Source: Ziziphus jujuba (lineage: Eukaryota > Streptophyta > Magnoliopsida > Rosales > Rhamnaceae). From it: a stretch of 64,000 nucleotides of DNA. The DNA is taken from contig NC_083379.1 of assembly GCF_031755915.1 (NCBI RefSeq), forward strand, positions 3,173,501 through 3,237,500. The letters are read 5' to 3'. The position numbers and the translations under genes are program-made. Below, piece after piece: positions 23,327 to 35,591 of the stretch. The notes under the pieces were generated by a model. It made no database searches. It worked only from the letters and a program-made list of their open reading frames with translations, and had not been told where the DNA came from. Within the stretch, counting starts at the first letter, position 1; the number at the start of each line of letters is the position of its first letter.

Positions 23327-26300
23327 ATTATATACTTTGTAATTTTATATTTAGACTATTATTTTGTATTTTAAATGTTCATCATTATTCTTATTATTAG
23401 AATTTATTATGTAACATAAATAATTAGTCAAAAAATTGAGAATACAATTTAGTAGAAAAATAGAAGAAATGCTTGGAGCATGGCTTTAGCTTTATAGTAT
23501 ATTCTAAAATTATATTTGTAAAATATTTTTGTAAAAAGGGCAAATAAATTTGTAATTTTTTTTTTCTTTTAAGGAAGACTATGTTATGCAAATACAAAAA
23601 GAATATACATGTTGTATACAATGATTTACAATTTCTCTTTGTAACATGCTCATAGTAACTATATTTGGTCAACATACAGAAAATATACCGTCTCAAACAA
23701 GAGCATTAGATGGTTGTTTTGTTTCACCAAACACAAAGGCTATTTGTCAAAGTCAAGATTTGTTAAGAAGCTCACAAAGTTGCTCAAGAACCCTTTTTGA
23801 GTGATGCCACATATGGTATGATTATTTATTTATTTATTTAATTTACATTTTAGCAGTTTCAAAAGATAAAGATTTACTAATAGAAAATATCAATTTTGTG
23901 GCACTTTTGCAAAGAGAAGGAGGGCATTGCACATTTGTCAATAATACCAACTTCTCTCAAGGGAGTTTTGGATATGATAAATGCAACAAAGCATCTACAC
24001 CATTAAATGCACTATCTTTTGGGAAGCACATAATAATAATGGATCTACCGTTGAAGGTTTTAATGCAATGTCAAATACTTCTTCAGATAAATATGTTTCT
24101 CAAGGTTTTTCAGAAAACACATGCAACTTAAATAATGGTACGGCGCTTTATAAAAAAAAAAAATTCAGTTATTTAAATTAATACTATTAATTTACTTTTT
24201 TAGTTAAATCCATAATTATTGTTCCAGAAGTGATCATGGAAATAGATTTGCCAGTACATAATATTCAATCAAATATTATTGGTGTATTCTAACCTTTTAA
24301 AGTACATTAGTTAATTATTTTAATTTTTTTAATTTAAAACTATATGATTATTTATTTAGTCTCATTAGTTTGCTATGTTGTAGGTAATGAAAATCCTATC
24401 AATTCTGATTTCACAAGGAGTGGTGATTGCGGATATGATGGTACAATTATTGTTATACAGAATTCCAATTGTCATAAGCAAATGTACTATTATAATTTGA
24501 TTATTTACTAATTGTTTTATCTTTTTTTCGGGGATGAAGTGGAATGCGGTGACTTCTCAACTATGGGTATATTTTTAGGATTTTATTGTTTTTATTTCAA
24601 AATTGCTTATATTGCTTATATGTGAATTTTAATAGTATTCACCCTTTATGAATTTAATGCAGACTATTAGGATATCGGAGATCCTTGCAATAAATGTGAA
24701 TTTTGTGGTGCATTATTTTGGTATGATGAAAGGGTTAGAAAGGATTACAATTCATCAAAACCAAAATTCTGTTTGTGTTGTATGCAAGGGAAAGTGGAGC
24801 TTCCAATGATGCAAGACCCTCCTTAAATTCTTAAGTATCTACTTTATGGTGCAGACGACAAAAGCAAGCATTTTCTTGAAAATATTCGGTCATACAACAG
24901 CATCTTTTCTTTTACATCCATGGGAGGAAAGATCGATTCAAGTGTAAATCGTGGATGAGGGCCTCCTGTATTTAGGTTACATGGTTAAAATTACCATAAG
25001 ATTGGAATTTTATTGCCGCCAAAAGGTTCACTGCCAAAGTTTGCGCAATTGTATATTTATGACACTAAAAATGAAATATCAAATAGAATACAAGCTGTCA
25101 GGTAATCAGTGTTTTCCGAAATTTTTGTTTTGCATACTAATATATATAACTACTTATGCTAACAATGATTGTTATTTTTATATATGTATCAGCCAAAATT
25201 TCGACATCAAAAAACTGCACACTGAGATTGTTCATGACTTGAAGATGATGCTTGATGAGCATAATGTTTTAGTTAAGTCATTTAGAATGGTAAGGGATAC
25301 AATTCGACAACATGGCTCCTCAAATTTGAAGTTCAGACTCATTGCAAGGAGAGAAGGAAACGGAAGGATGTACAATTTACCAACTATAGCAGAAGTTGCA
25401 GCTTTGGTAGTTGGCGACTTTGAAACATCTCCGGCTGATAGAGACATTATAGTTGAAACTCAAACTGAAGAGTTGAAACGGATCAACGAATTAAACGCTT
25501 CATATCTTGGACCTCAATTACCCTTTGGTTTTTCCATATGGCCAGGATGGATATCGAGAGGATGTTCCACTAAAGCAGTCAGACACAAAATCATCTGCTA
25601 GAAGGAAATGGTTAAGCATGAGAGAATTCTTTGTCTATAGATTGCAAGAAAGAGATAATGAGTCCCCAAATATTTTATTCTTAAAAAGATTGTTCCAGTA
25701 ATTTTTAGTTGATGCATATACGATGGTTGAATCATCGCGTCTATCATATATACGTACCATAAAAAAGAATTGAGATCCGAAATGTATAGAGGTTTGGCGG
25801 AAGCAATTTTAAGAGGAGAAACAGATGTTTCTTCACAAAGAAAACGTGTTAAATTGCCTTCTTCTTTTTATCACACTTACATGTAGACCAAAATGGCCAG
25901 AGGTTGTTCGTTTTGTAGAAAGTAGAGGTTTAAAACCTGAAGACTGGCTAGATATACTTTGTAGGATATTCAAAGTCAAGCAAGATCAGTTGGTAAAAGA
26001 TCTTAGACAAAACAAGATATTTGGAAAAGTCAAAGCACGTAATTTTTCATATTTATTTGATGAATGTTTTTTTATAAATTGCATCCTTTAAATAATATTA
26101 TTTAACTAACATAAATATAATCTTACAACAATATATATATATAATTGATGATATATGTTTGCTATCATAATTTTAATATTAAAATACGTTGCTCCAATAA
26201 TATACACCGTTGAGTTCCAAAAACATGGATTGCCACATGCACATACACTGCTTTTTTTATATCAAGAAGACAAATGTCCAACAGGTGAAGATATTGATAA

Positions 26301-28022
26301 GATCATTTCAGTCGAAATTCCCGATGAAGCAAATGATCCAGAATACTATGTTGTAATTAAAAATTTGATGATGCATGGCCATGCGGAAGCTTAAGAAAAA
26401 ATTCTCCATGTATATTGGATGGAAGATGTACAAAATATTTCCCCAAAAGGTATGTTGATTGCACTACAATTGATGAATATGGATATCCAATATATAGAAG
26501 GAGAGACAACGGAAGAAAAATTGAAAAGAATGGAATTGCCTTGGATAATAGATATGTCGTTCCGCATAATCGTTACTTACTTTTGAAGTATGGTGCTCAT
26601 ATGAATGTTGAGTGGTGTAATCAGTCAAGATCTATTAAGTATGTTTTTAAATATGTCAATAAAAGACATGATTGGGTCGCCGCAACTTTTTATGGAAGCG
26701 CTAATGACAGTAATGTGCATGGTCACATGGATGAAATAATATGTACTATGATTGCAGGTATATTTCACCATGCGAGGCAGATTGGAGAATTTTTGGTTTT
26801 GATATTCATTATAGAGATCCTGCGGTTGAGCGATTGAATTTCCATCTTCCCAATGAGAAAAACATAATATTTCTAGACACTAATTCGATTGATGCTATCA
26901 TAAATCGAAATACCGTGAGCAAATTGATGTTTTCAGCTTTGATGATGCAAATAAAAAATATGTTGAAGCGAGGGAGTTGACTTATGCAGAGTTTCCTACT
27001 AGATTTGTATGGAAGAGTTCAGAAAGGGAGTGGCATCCAAGGAAGCGTGGATTTGCAATTGGATGAATGTTTTTTGTGCCTCCAAGATGCGGTGACATGT
27101 ACTATTTGAGAATACTTCTTAACATAGTTCGGGGATCAAGAAATTTTGAAGAAATAGTGAATATAAATGGCATTCAATATAATTCTTTGAGAGATGCTTA
27201 CTATGCACTTGGTTTGTTAGATGATGATAAAGAATATTTTGATGGTATAGCTGAAGCAAGCCATTGAGGATCTGCATATTATTTGAGAAATCTATTTGCA
27301 ACTTTGTTGCTGTCAGATTCGTTAACGAGGCCTGAATTTGTTTGGGAACAAAGTTGGCGGTATCTATCAGATGATATACTCTACAGACAATGCAACATGC
27401 TCCATCATCAAGGTTTTATATGTTCTTTAATGTTTTTATTTACATAATAATAATGATTAGTATAATTTAATTGTTTATTTATTCTACTTGACAGATTTGC
27501 ATCTAACTAACGAAGAGATAAAAAATTACACTTTTCTAGAGATTGAGAAGATCTTACGGAGCAGTGGAAAAAGTCTTCGTGATTTTCCAATGATGCATTT
27601 CCTTGGTACCATTGATGTTTCTTGCTGCCAAAATAGGCTTATACAGGACGAGCTGCGTTATGATAGAATTGCTTTGGCTGAAGACCATAATAAGTTTGTA
27701 TCAAATCTCACAGTTGAATAAAAAAGTGTTTATGAAACAATTATGGGTGCTGTTGAAGGTATCAAATCTGGTATATTCTTTGTGTATGGATATAGAGGTA
27801 CTGGGAAAACTTTTATCTAGAAAACTCTATCAGTAGCATTGAGATCAAAGGGAAAAATTGTGTTGACTGTAGCATCGAGTGGTATAGCATTTCTTTTTCT
27901 AACAGGAGGTAGGACAGCACATTCAAGGTTTGCTATACCTTTTGCTCCAAATGAAGATTCAACTTGCAACATTAAACAAGGTAGTCCACTTGCTGAGTTG
28001 ATTGTCAAAACCGAACTTATCA
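23089..28022 (+). pseudogene. Helitron Rep/helicase, 5' and central part (copy 1)
   Basis: Successive in-frame pieces broken by stops and frameshifts: MDAQS start (23089); RALDGCFVSPNTKAICQSQD (about 23700); NFVALLQREGGHCTF (about 23890); Cys-rich DIGDPCNKCEFCGALFWYD ... FCLCCMQGKVELP (about 24670-24810), typical of the Helitron N-terminus; Helitron_like_N segment HDLKMMLDEHNVLVKSFRMV through YNLPTIAEVAALVVGDF (25190-25430); Rep HUH motif GLPHAHTLLFL (about 26235); two-tyrosine motif SIKYVFKYVNK (about 26630); helicase Walker A GYRGTGKTF (about 27790), followed by an in-frame TAG. Known role: nicking and joining by Rep at the element ends, unwinding by the helicase. The pieces carry many stops, so this copy is dead. 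Confidence 0.85.
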
Positions 28023-28027
28023 TTTGG
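28023..28027. repeat. Target duplication TTTGG, left of solo LTR 1
   Basis: TTTGG at 28023-28027 is repeated at 30540-30544 on the other side of the LTR. It splits the helicase Walker B region (IIW ... WDEAPMM). Confidence 0.9.
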
Positions 28028-30539
28028 TGTAACACCCCGTCCCAAAGTACAACGGAAATTTTCCAACTTTGACCGAGGTTGACCGTTGACCGAAGGGGTC
28101 AAAAGTTGACTTTTTGACTCGGATGGAATTCTAGGATGAATGAGGTACCGTTACGAAGTACACATTGGCACAAGTTTGTAGACTAGTAGTACGTCGAAAA
28201 CGGAGCTACGGTTTGAAAGTTATGGGCAAAACAAGTCGGGATTCAAACTGTCGAAAAGGTGCCTAGAGTTGACTTTTTATGGTTGTAGAATTTTGTTTTG
28301 ACTTTCACGTGGTTGTAAAGTACTCGTCGATATGAGTTCCTAGACTAGCGGCACTCTTAAATTGGACATCTGGTTAAAAAGTTATGGACGTGTGAAGTTT
28401 CCGACTACCGAATATTTTAATATTTTTGAATCGGTGAACAGTGAAATGCCACGTGTCGACGTCTGAGAGGTCCACGTGGGTGAACAGTGTCACCCATGGT
28501 GGCTTTTATTTTGGCAAAATGGTGGGTGGCCACATGTGCCAGCCACCCCTCACCACCTCCTCAATTCCGACCGACCACCCAAATTTCACGGCCAACAGGC
28601 CGGCGATGGCCATTTTTCCCCTCCACCACCGGCCACCCCAAGCCACACGCAGCGGCCACCGATGAAGCCCAGTTCCCGGCGACCCTGAACTCCAAGTTTC
28701 CCGGCCAGACGCCACCGGATGCGCCCAAATCGGGCCGGTGAAGTCGGCAACGGCGGGTTAAGTTTTTCCGGCGATTCTCGCCGTTTTCGGCTAACCCAGC
28801 TCACTCCATACCTCTATCCCACCATTTTCGACCCTTCTGAGTCCATTTCAGGGGCTAGGTTGCCTAAAATCCCCACCGTTTGAGAGATCCCTCAAGTTTA
28901 AATTCGGCCGAAGCTTTCCGGCCAAATTCCTGCCACCGCCGGTTGAATTGAGCTCAATGGAGGTCGGTAATGTGATCCTTATCTCACAAGCTTTCCATAG
29001 ACTTATAATTTGTCAATTTTGGTTAACGTTTGTATTTAACCCCCGGGTACCGAATATTATTTTATAAGTACGTATATGTTTATTTGTGCCAAACGGAATT
29101 TTGGGTTGTTAAGAAATCCTTGATTTTTATTATTGTGATTTAATTGTATTTATTACACATGAGCAAAGTATTTTCATTAATTAATTGTGTTTGGATTTTT
29201 ATATTATTTTTTTTGGGCACAATTGGTTTAAATATTTTAAGGAAAATATTTGTTTGGATTGGTGGTTTTAAATATGATAATTATGCCCGTGGAATATTAT
29301 TTGATGGACTTTGTGCTACGAGAAAAATTATTTGTATATCGTTATCGATGGTTTCGTACCGGAAATGTTAAAGGAAAATGTGGGATGGTGAATTTGAAAA
29401 CTGGTATATTTCCCGCGGTGATTTTTGGAAAATCGGTACGGTAATAATTAATTTAGTAGTTGGTTTTAGACGCACTCATACAGTATTGGTGTTCTGGTTG
29501 TATATGTGGATTAGCGCGCAAGTTATTATGTCTCCCGTGAGTTGCCATTGGATCAAGAGCAGGCAAGTCTTATATATTGCGCATCAGCTGTCCCCCTCCG
29601 TGGCCGGGATGACGGTTTCAGCAGCGGCGCTGTCGGGACGCCGAAGCACCGTATGCAAGTTTCTCTCTTTAACCTCCTCACCAGTCGGTGCTCGGGACGC
29701 TGGATATCGGAGGGCATCACTGGTATATGGTGTGGTGCGTCAAGTATAAAATTTCGGATAGAAATTTCAAACCCTAAAGTGTTCAAAAATTATTTATTAT
29801 ATTTTATTACATTTTATTTATATTTGGGTTATTTAATTATTATTTATTAAATTAATTGATCTCTTGGTTTTCGGGAAATACAAATAACGGGTTTTGTGAA
29901 AATGTTTTAAAAGGGAAACATTTCCAACGGAGTGAATAGTGAGGGTTTTGAGAGAAAATATTACTTTCAAATGTTTATCATTTATTTATTTATTTAATTG
30001 TTGGTATTGAGTAATTAAATTCCTTTTATTGTTATAATATTAATATTAAAAGTGTACAGTAGATAGGGCACTCACTGAGATGATTAGCATCTCATATTTT
30101 TAAATGTCGTTCCCCTAGGTCCAGGTTGGGAGACGTTGATCGTCCGGAGAGAGCCCGACGTCTCGGTTCAGTGCCGAAAGTCCAAGAAGTATTTCTTCCC
30201 TTTTTCCTCTTCATCTTGTATTACTTCTTTATCTGTCATCGTATTAATTTCATATTTATTTGTATAATGCTCTGCATATTGTATTGGACATTTATTATTA
30301 ATTATGCACTGATTACTGTTATTCATTTGTAGTGCTGTAAAGTTGTGGAATCAAATTGTAGTAACGTGGTAGGAATAAGGAGATGTTTACAGAAGTGTGT
30401 TTTCAGTGCAGGAAATTTTTGGTTAGTCCTACCCTTAGGGGAGGTGCTACCAGATTTTCCGTTGGAAGGTTCGGTGGTATTTCCCTGGGATCAGGGCTTG
30501 TCTAGGGTTCCGGTGAGGAATTTTAGATGGGTCCTGACA
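28028..30539 (+). mobile_element. Solo LTR 1, nested in Helitron 1
   Basis: 2,512 bp with TG...CA ends (TGTAACACCCCGTCCC ... GGGTCCTGACA) and a perfect 5-bp target duplication, but no primer-binding site, polyprotein or second LTR. It is therefore a solo LTR left by recombination between the two LTRs of a retrotransposon (superfamily not determined; Gypsy would be usual for LTRs this long). Contains the family's shared blocks: TTTGACCGTTGACC-type repeats at the 5' end, a G/C-rich middle, and CACTCACTGAGATGATTAGC near the 3' end. Confidence 0.9.
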
Positions 30540-30544
30540 TTTGG

Positions 30545-31571
30545 GATGAAGCACCTATGATGAATAGATATTGTTTTGAAGTGTTGGACAGGACTATGAG
30601 GGATATTTTAAGATTTAGCAATCCACTAAGTTTGGAGCAATCTTTCGGAGGTAAAACGGTTGTGTTTGGAGGAGATTTCAGACAAATTTGCCTGTTATCC
30701 CAAAAAGAAGTAGGCAAGACATTGTTCTTGCAACTTTAAACTCATCATATTTGTGGAAATATTGTAAAGTTTTGAAGTTGACAAAGAACATGAGACTTCA
30801 AAGTATTGACTCGGACATTGACAAGGATGAATTGAAGGCTTTTTCAGAATGGATATCAAGTAGTGGAGATGGAACAACTGGCGGTCTGAATGATGGTCAT
30901 GCAATGATTGATATACCTGATGATCTTTTGATAAAGGATACAGAAGATTCAGCTGCATCTATTGTAAATAGCACGTATCCTTCTTTCTTAGAGAATATTA
31001 ATGACCCATCATATTTGCAAGAAAGAGCCATACTTGCTCCGACTCTTGACATTGTTGAATCCATAAATAACTATGTAAGTTCCCTTAATCGAACTGAGGA
31101 AAATACATATTTAAGTTCTTATGCAACTTGTAGATCTGATTCGAACATTGATCTTATAGGAGATCTTCATACACTTGAATTTTTGAATGCTATAAAATAC
31201 TCCGGGATGCTTAATCATCAGTTGAAATTGAAGGTCGATGTCCCCGTTATGCTATTAAGAAATGTCGATCATTCTTTGGGGTTGTGCAATGGGACTAGAT
31301 TGGTCATTACAAGGCTTGGCAATCATGTTCTCAAAGGAAAAGTTATTTCAGGAAGCAATGCCGGGGTTTAAAGTTTTTATTCCAAAAATGACTTTAACTT
31401 CATCGGACCCAAGGTTGCCTTTTAAGTTTAAAATAAGACAATATCCTTTGGTTGTATCACATGCTATGACTATTAATAAGAGCCAAGGTCAACCTTTTTC
31501 GCATGTCAAAGTTTTTCCTAAAAAACCAGTTTTCAGTCATGGACAGTTATATGTTGTAGTCTCCAGAGTTA
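30545..31571 (+). pseudogene. Helitron helicase, C-terminal part (copy 1)
   Basis: Continues the helicase after the nested [22 protein letters not shown] (Walker B), [12 protein letters not shown], a frameshift, LTKNMRLQSIDSDIDKDELK, then NHQLKLKVDVPVMLLRN and the C-terminal SHAMTINKSQGQ and LYVVVSRV motifs of Pif1-type helicases. It stops at 31571 without the RKGLKILI...VFENL tail present in copy 2. At least two frame breaks are seen. Confidence 0.85.
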
Positions 31572-31808
31572 TTTTGTGTTCTTACTCTAAGGTCAAATCA
31601 GTAATTGCACCGATCAAAACAGTCAAATTTATTTTGTGTTAAAGATTGATAATGGATGCACAGTCCAAAAAAGAAGCAAGAATGAAAAGAATATAGATCA
31701 GATCTCAAAAGCGCCAAAGATCACATTGTACATATGATGGTTAGTTTTTTTTTTCATTATTTTTTTATTAATCCAATCTTTAAATTCTTGGAAGCTTTTG
31801 TTAAATAG

Positions 31809-31854
<46 letters not shown>

Positions 31855-33474
31855 TATATACTTTGTAATTTTATATTTAGACTATTATTTTGTATTTTAA
31901 ATATTCATCATTATTATTATTATTAGAATTTATTATGTAACATAAATAATTAGTCAAAAAAATGAGAATACAATTTAGTAGAAAAATAGAAGAAATGCTT
32001 GGAGCATGGCTTTAGCTTTATAGTATATTCCAAAATTATATTTAACAAATACTTTTGTAAGAAGGATAAATAAATTTGTAATTTTTTTTTTCTTTTAAGG
32101 AAGACTATGTTATGCAAATACAAAAAGAATATACATGTTGTATACAATGATTTACAATTTCTCCTTGTAACATGCTCATAGTAACTATATTTGGACAACA
32201 TACAGAAAATATACCATCTCAAACAAGAGCATAAGATGGTCGTTTTGTTTCACCAAACACAAAGGCTATTTGTCAAAGTCAAGATTTGTTAAGAAGCTCA
32301 CAAAGTTGCCCAAGAACCCCTTTAAGTGATGTCACATATGGTATTTTTATTTATTTATTTATTTATTTAATTTACATTTTAGCAGTTTCAAAAGATAAAG
32401 ATTTACTAATAGAAAATATCAATTTTGTGGCACTTTTGCAAAGAGAAGGAGGGCATTGCACATTTGTCAATAATACCAACTTCTCTCAAGGGAGTTTTGG
32501 ATATGATAAATGCAACAAAGCATCTACACCATTAAATGCACTACCTTCTGGGAAGCACATAGTAATAATGGATACCGTTGAAGGTTTTACTGCAATGTCA
32601 AATACTTCTTTAGATAAACATGTTTCTAAAGGTTTTTCAAAAAACGCATGCAACTTAAATAATGGTACGGTGCTTTATGAAAAAAAAAATCGGTTATTTA
32701 AATTAATACTATTAATTGACTTTTTTAGTCAAATCCATAATTATTGTTTCAGAAGTGATCATGGAAATAGATTTGCCAGTACATAATATTCAATCGAATA
32801 TTATTGGTGTATTCTAACCTTTTAAAGTACATTAGTTACTTATTTTAATTTTTTTAATTTAAAACTATATGATTATTTATTTAGTCTCATTAGTTTGCTA
32901 TGTTGTAGGTAATGAAAATCCTATAAATTCTGATGTCGCAAGGAGTGGTGATTGCAAATATGATGGTACAATTATTATTATACAGAATTCCAATTGTCAT
33001 AAGCAAATGTACTATTATAATTTGATTACTTACTAATTGTTGTACCTTTTTTTAGGGGATGAAGTGGAATGCGGTGACTTCTCAACTATGGGTATGTTTT
33101 TAGGATTTTATTGTTTTTATTTCAAAATTGCTTATATGTGAATTTTAATAGTATTTACCCTTTATGAATTTAATGCAGACCATTGAGATATCGGAGATCC
33201 TTGCAATAAATGTGAATTTTGTGGTGCATTATTTTGGTATGATGAAAGAGTTAGAAAGGATTACAATTCATCAAAATCAAAATTCTCTTTGTGTTGTATG
33301 CAAGGGAAAGGGGAGCTTCCAATGTTGCAAGACCCTCCTTAAATTCTTAAGTATCAACTTTATGGTGCAGACGACAAAAGCAAGCATTTGCTTGAAAATA
33401 TTCGGTCATACAACAGCATGTTTTCTTTTACATCCATGGGAGAAAAGATCGATTTGAGTGTAAATCGTGGGTGC

Positions 33475-34883
33475 TGTTGAAGGTGTCAAATCCGGTATAT
33501 TCTTTGTGTATGGATATAGAGGTACTAGGAAAAATTTTATCTAGAAAACTCTATCAGCAGCATTGAGATCGAAGGGGAAAATTGTGTTGACTGTAGCATC
33601 GAGTGGTATAGCATCTCCTCTTCTGCCAGCAGGTAGGACAGCACATTCAAGGTTTGCTATGCCTCTTGCTCTAAATGAAGATTCAACTTGCAACATTAAG
33701 GAAGGTAGTCCACTTGCTGAGTTAATTGTCAAAACCGAACTTATCATTTGGGATGAAGCACCTATGATGAATAGATATTATTTTGAAGCGTTGGATAGGA
33801 CTATGAGAGATATTTTAAGATTTAGCAATCTAATAAGTTTGGAGCAACCTTTTGTAGGTAAAACTGTTGTGTTTGGAGGAGATTTCAAACAAATTTTGCC
33901 TGTTATCCCAAAAGGAAGTAGGCAAGACATTAGTCTCCCAACTTTAAACTCATCATATTCGTGAAAATATTGTAAGGTTTTGAAGTTGACAAAGAACATG
34001 AGACTTCAAAGTATTGACTCGGACATTGACAAGGATGAATTGAAGGCTTTTTCAGAATGGATATCAAGTAGTGGAGATGGAATAATTGGCAGTCCGAATG
34101 ATGGTCATGCAATGATTGATATACCTGATGATCTTTTGATAAAGGATACAGATGATTCAGCTGCATCTATTGTAAATAGCACATATCATTCTTTCTCAGA
34201 GAATATTAATGACCCATCATATTTGCAAGAAAGAGCCATACTTGCTCCAACCCTTGACATTGTTGAATCCATAAATGACTACGTGAGTTCCTTAATCGAA
34301 CTGAGGAAAATACATATTTATGTTCTGATGCAACTTGTAGATCTGATTCGAACATTGATCTTATAGGAGATCTTCATACACCTGAATTTTTGAATGCTAT
34401 AAAATGCTCCGAGATACCTAATCATCAGTTGAAATTGAAGGTCGATGTCCCCGTTATGCTATTAAGAAGTGTCAATCATTCTTTGAGGTTGTGTAATGGG
34501 ACTAGATTGGTCATTACAAGGCTTGGCAATCATGTTCTCGAAGTGAAAAGTTATTTTAGGAAGCAATGCTGAGGTTTAAAGTTTTTATTCCAAAAATGAC
34601 TTTAACTCCATCGGATCCAAGGTTGCCTTTTAAGTTTGAAAGAAGACAATATCCTTTGGTTGTATCACATGTTATGACTATTAATAAGAGCCAAGGTTGA
34701 CCTCTTTTGCATCTCAAACTTTTTCTTAAAAGACCAGTTTTCAGTCATGGACAGTTATATGTTGTAGTCTCCAGAGTTACAACTAGAAAAGGATTGAAGA
34801 TATTAATTTGTGATAAAGATGGAAAACCTACCAATTCAACCACTAATGTGGTCTTTGAAAAAGTTTTTGAAAATTTAAATTAA
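33475..34883 (+). pseudogene. Helitron helicase (copy 2)
   Basis: Reads GVKSGIFFVYGYRGTRK (Walker A with Gly to Arg), TAG, then [38 protein letters not shown] uninterrupted by any [23 protein letters not shown], a stop, the SIDSDIDKDELK segment, a frameshift, NHQLKLKVDVPVMLLRS, and the full C-terminus VVVSRVTTRKGLKILI ... NLN ending at TAA 34881-34883. It gives the uninterrupted sequence across the site where solo LTR 1 entered copy 1. Confidence 0.85.
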
Positions 34884-34997
34884 TTATGTTGAATTGAAAA
34901 TTTTAGTTTAATATTATTTTTATGATACTTTATATATGATTTGATTATAATTCATTTTTACATTTACTATCAAAATAATATATAACAATTGTATATA

Positions 34998-35024
34998 CCG
35001 TGCATCGTACGGGTACGTATCTAG
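34998..35024 (+). other. Helitron 3' terminus: hairpin plus CTAG
   Basis: Stem CCGTGC (34998-35003), loop ATC, stem GTACGG (35007-35012, one G-T pair), eight bases, then CTAG followed by T. This matches the plant Helitron end: a short G/C hairpin about 10 bases before CTRR, inserted next to T. In the family it acts as the termination signal for rolling-circle transfer. Confidence 0.85.
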
Positions 35025-35557
35025 TTGAAATTCATAGAACCTAATTAAGCAAGCAAATCCACCACTTGCCCCTTAACCCCACCCCCCCAAAAAAAACAAA
35101 AAAACAAAAATCTTTCTACTTAGGATCAATTCCAGGACAATGCTCAAAAGGGAAAAAATAAATGGAATAACAAAGATTGACCTTAGGGGGCAAAAAAAAA
35201 AAAAAAAAAAAGAGAATGAACATACTAAAGACAAAAATTCAAAAAATCAAAAATCAAAAATCAAAAAAGATTTTTAGCTATGATTTTTTGAAAAATCATC
35301 ATCAAAAGGGAAAAAAGCCAACACTAGAATCTATAAGCCTTCATTTAGAACATTCCAAGGACAAGTAAAGAAACACGAAAAGGAAGTTTGTTTTATGAAA
35401 GTAAAATCCACTTATAGGAAATTCTTATTTGTATATTCTTATTCTAAAATTATATTTCTATGTTTGGTCTAACCAAACCTCTATATTTGGAGTCTAGAAT
35501 CCAATAAAGTTAAAAAATTTATAAAAATTAAAAGTCCTCGTACATTTTTCATGAAGA

Positions 35558-35591
<34 letters not shown>

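Larger units (their letters stand above)
23010..31571 (+). mobile_element. Helitron 1 (autonomous type, decayed, 3'-truncated, LTR nested inside)
   Basis: A rolling-circle transposon: upstream exons from MDAQS (23089), an N-terminal Cys cluster, the Rep (HUH) region and a Pif1-type helicase all on the plus strand. A solo LTR (28028-30539) sits in the helicase. The left limit is set by where it stops matching Helitron 2 (TTTTGTGTTCTTACTCTAAGG at 23010 and 31572). The right end breaks off inside the helicase C-terminus (YVVVSRV) and runs straight into Helitron 2. Contains a TA microsatellite (about 23251-23322). The true 5' TC terminus was not identified. Confidence 0.85.
31572..35024 (+). mobile_element. 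Helitron 2: internally deleted, with intact 3' end
   Basis: Repeats the first about 1.9 kb of Helitron 1 (31572-33470 against 23010-24954) and then joins directly to the helicase Walker A region. About 2.8 kb that encodes Rep is missing (the counterpart of 24955-27744). The join lies in a shared TGG. It keeps the helicase C-terminus and the element's 3' end. It cannot encode Rep, so it is non-autonomous. It contains a TA microsatellite (about 31813-31850). Confidence 0.85.

Noticed and set aside
23174..23374. 66-codon frame of alternating Tyr-Ile
   Set aside because: Translation of a TA microsatellite.
29542..29850. Similar open frames of 75-120 codons (GRDDGFSSG..GTPK.R.QVSLFNL) in all four solo LTRs
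   Set aside because: A second frame over the same bases (AGMTVSAA.LSGRRS..CKFLSL) is also open in three copies, so nucleotide conservation of a G/C-rich block explains it. The frames have no shared start and run into LTR control sequence.
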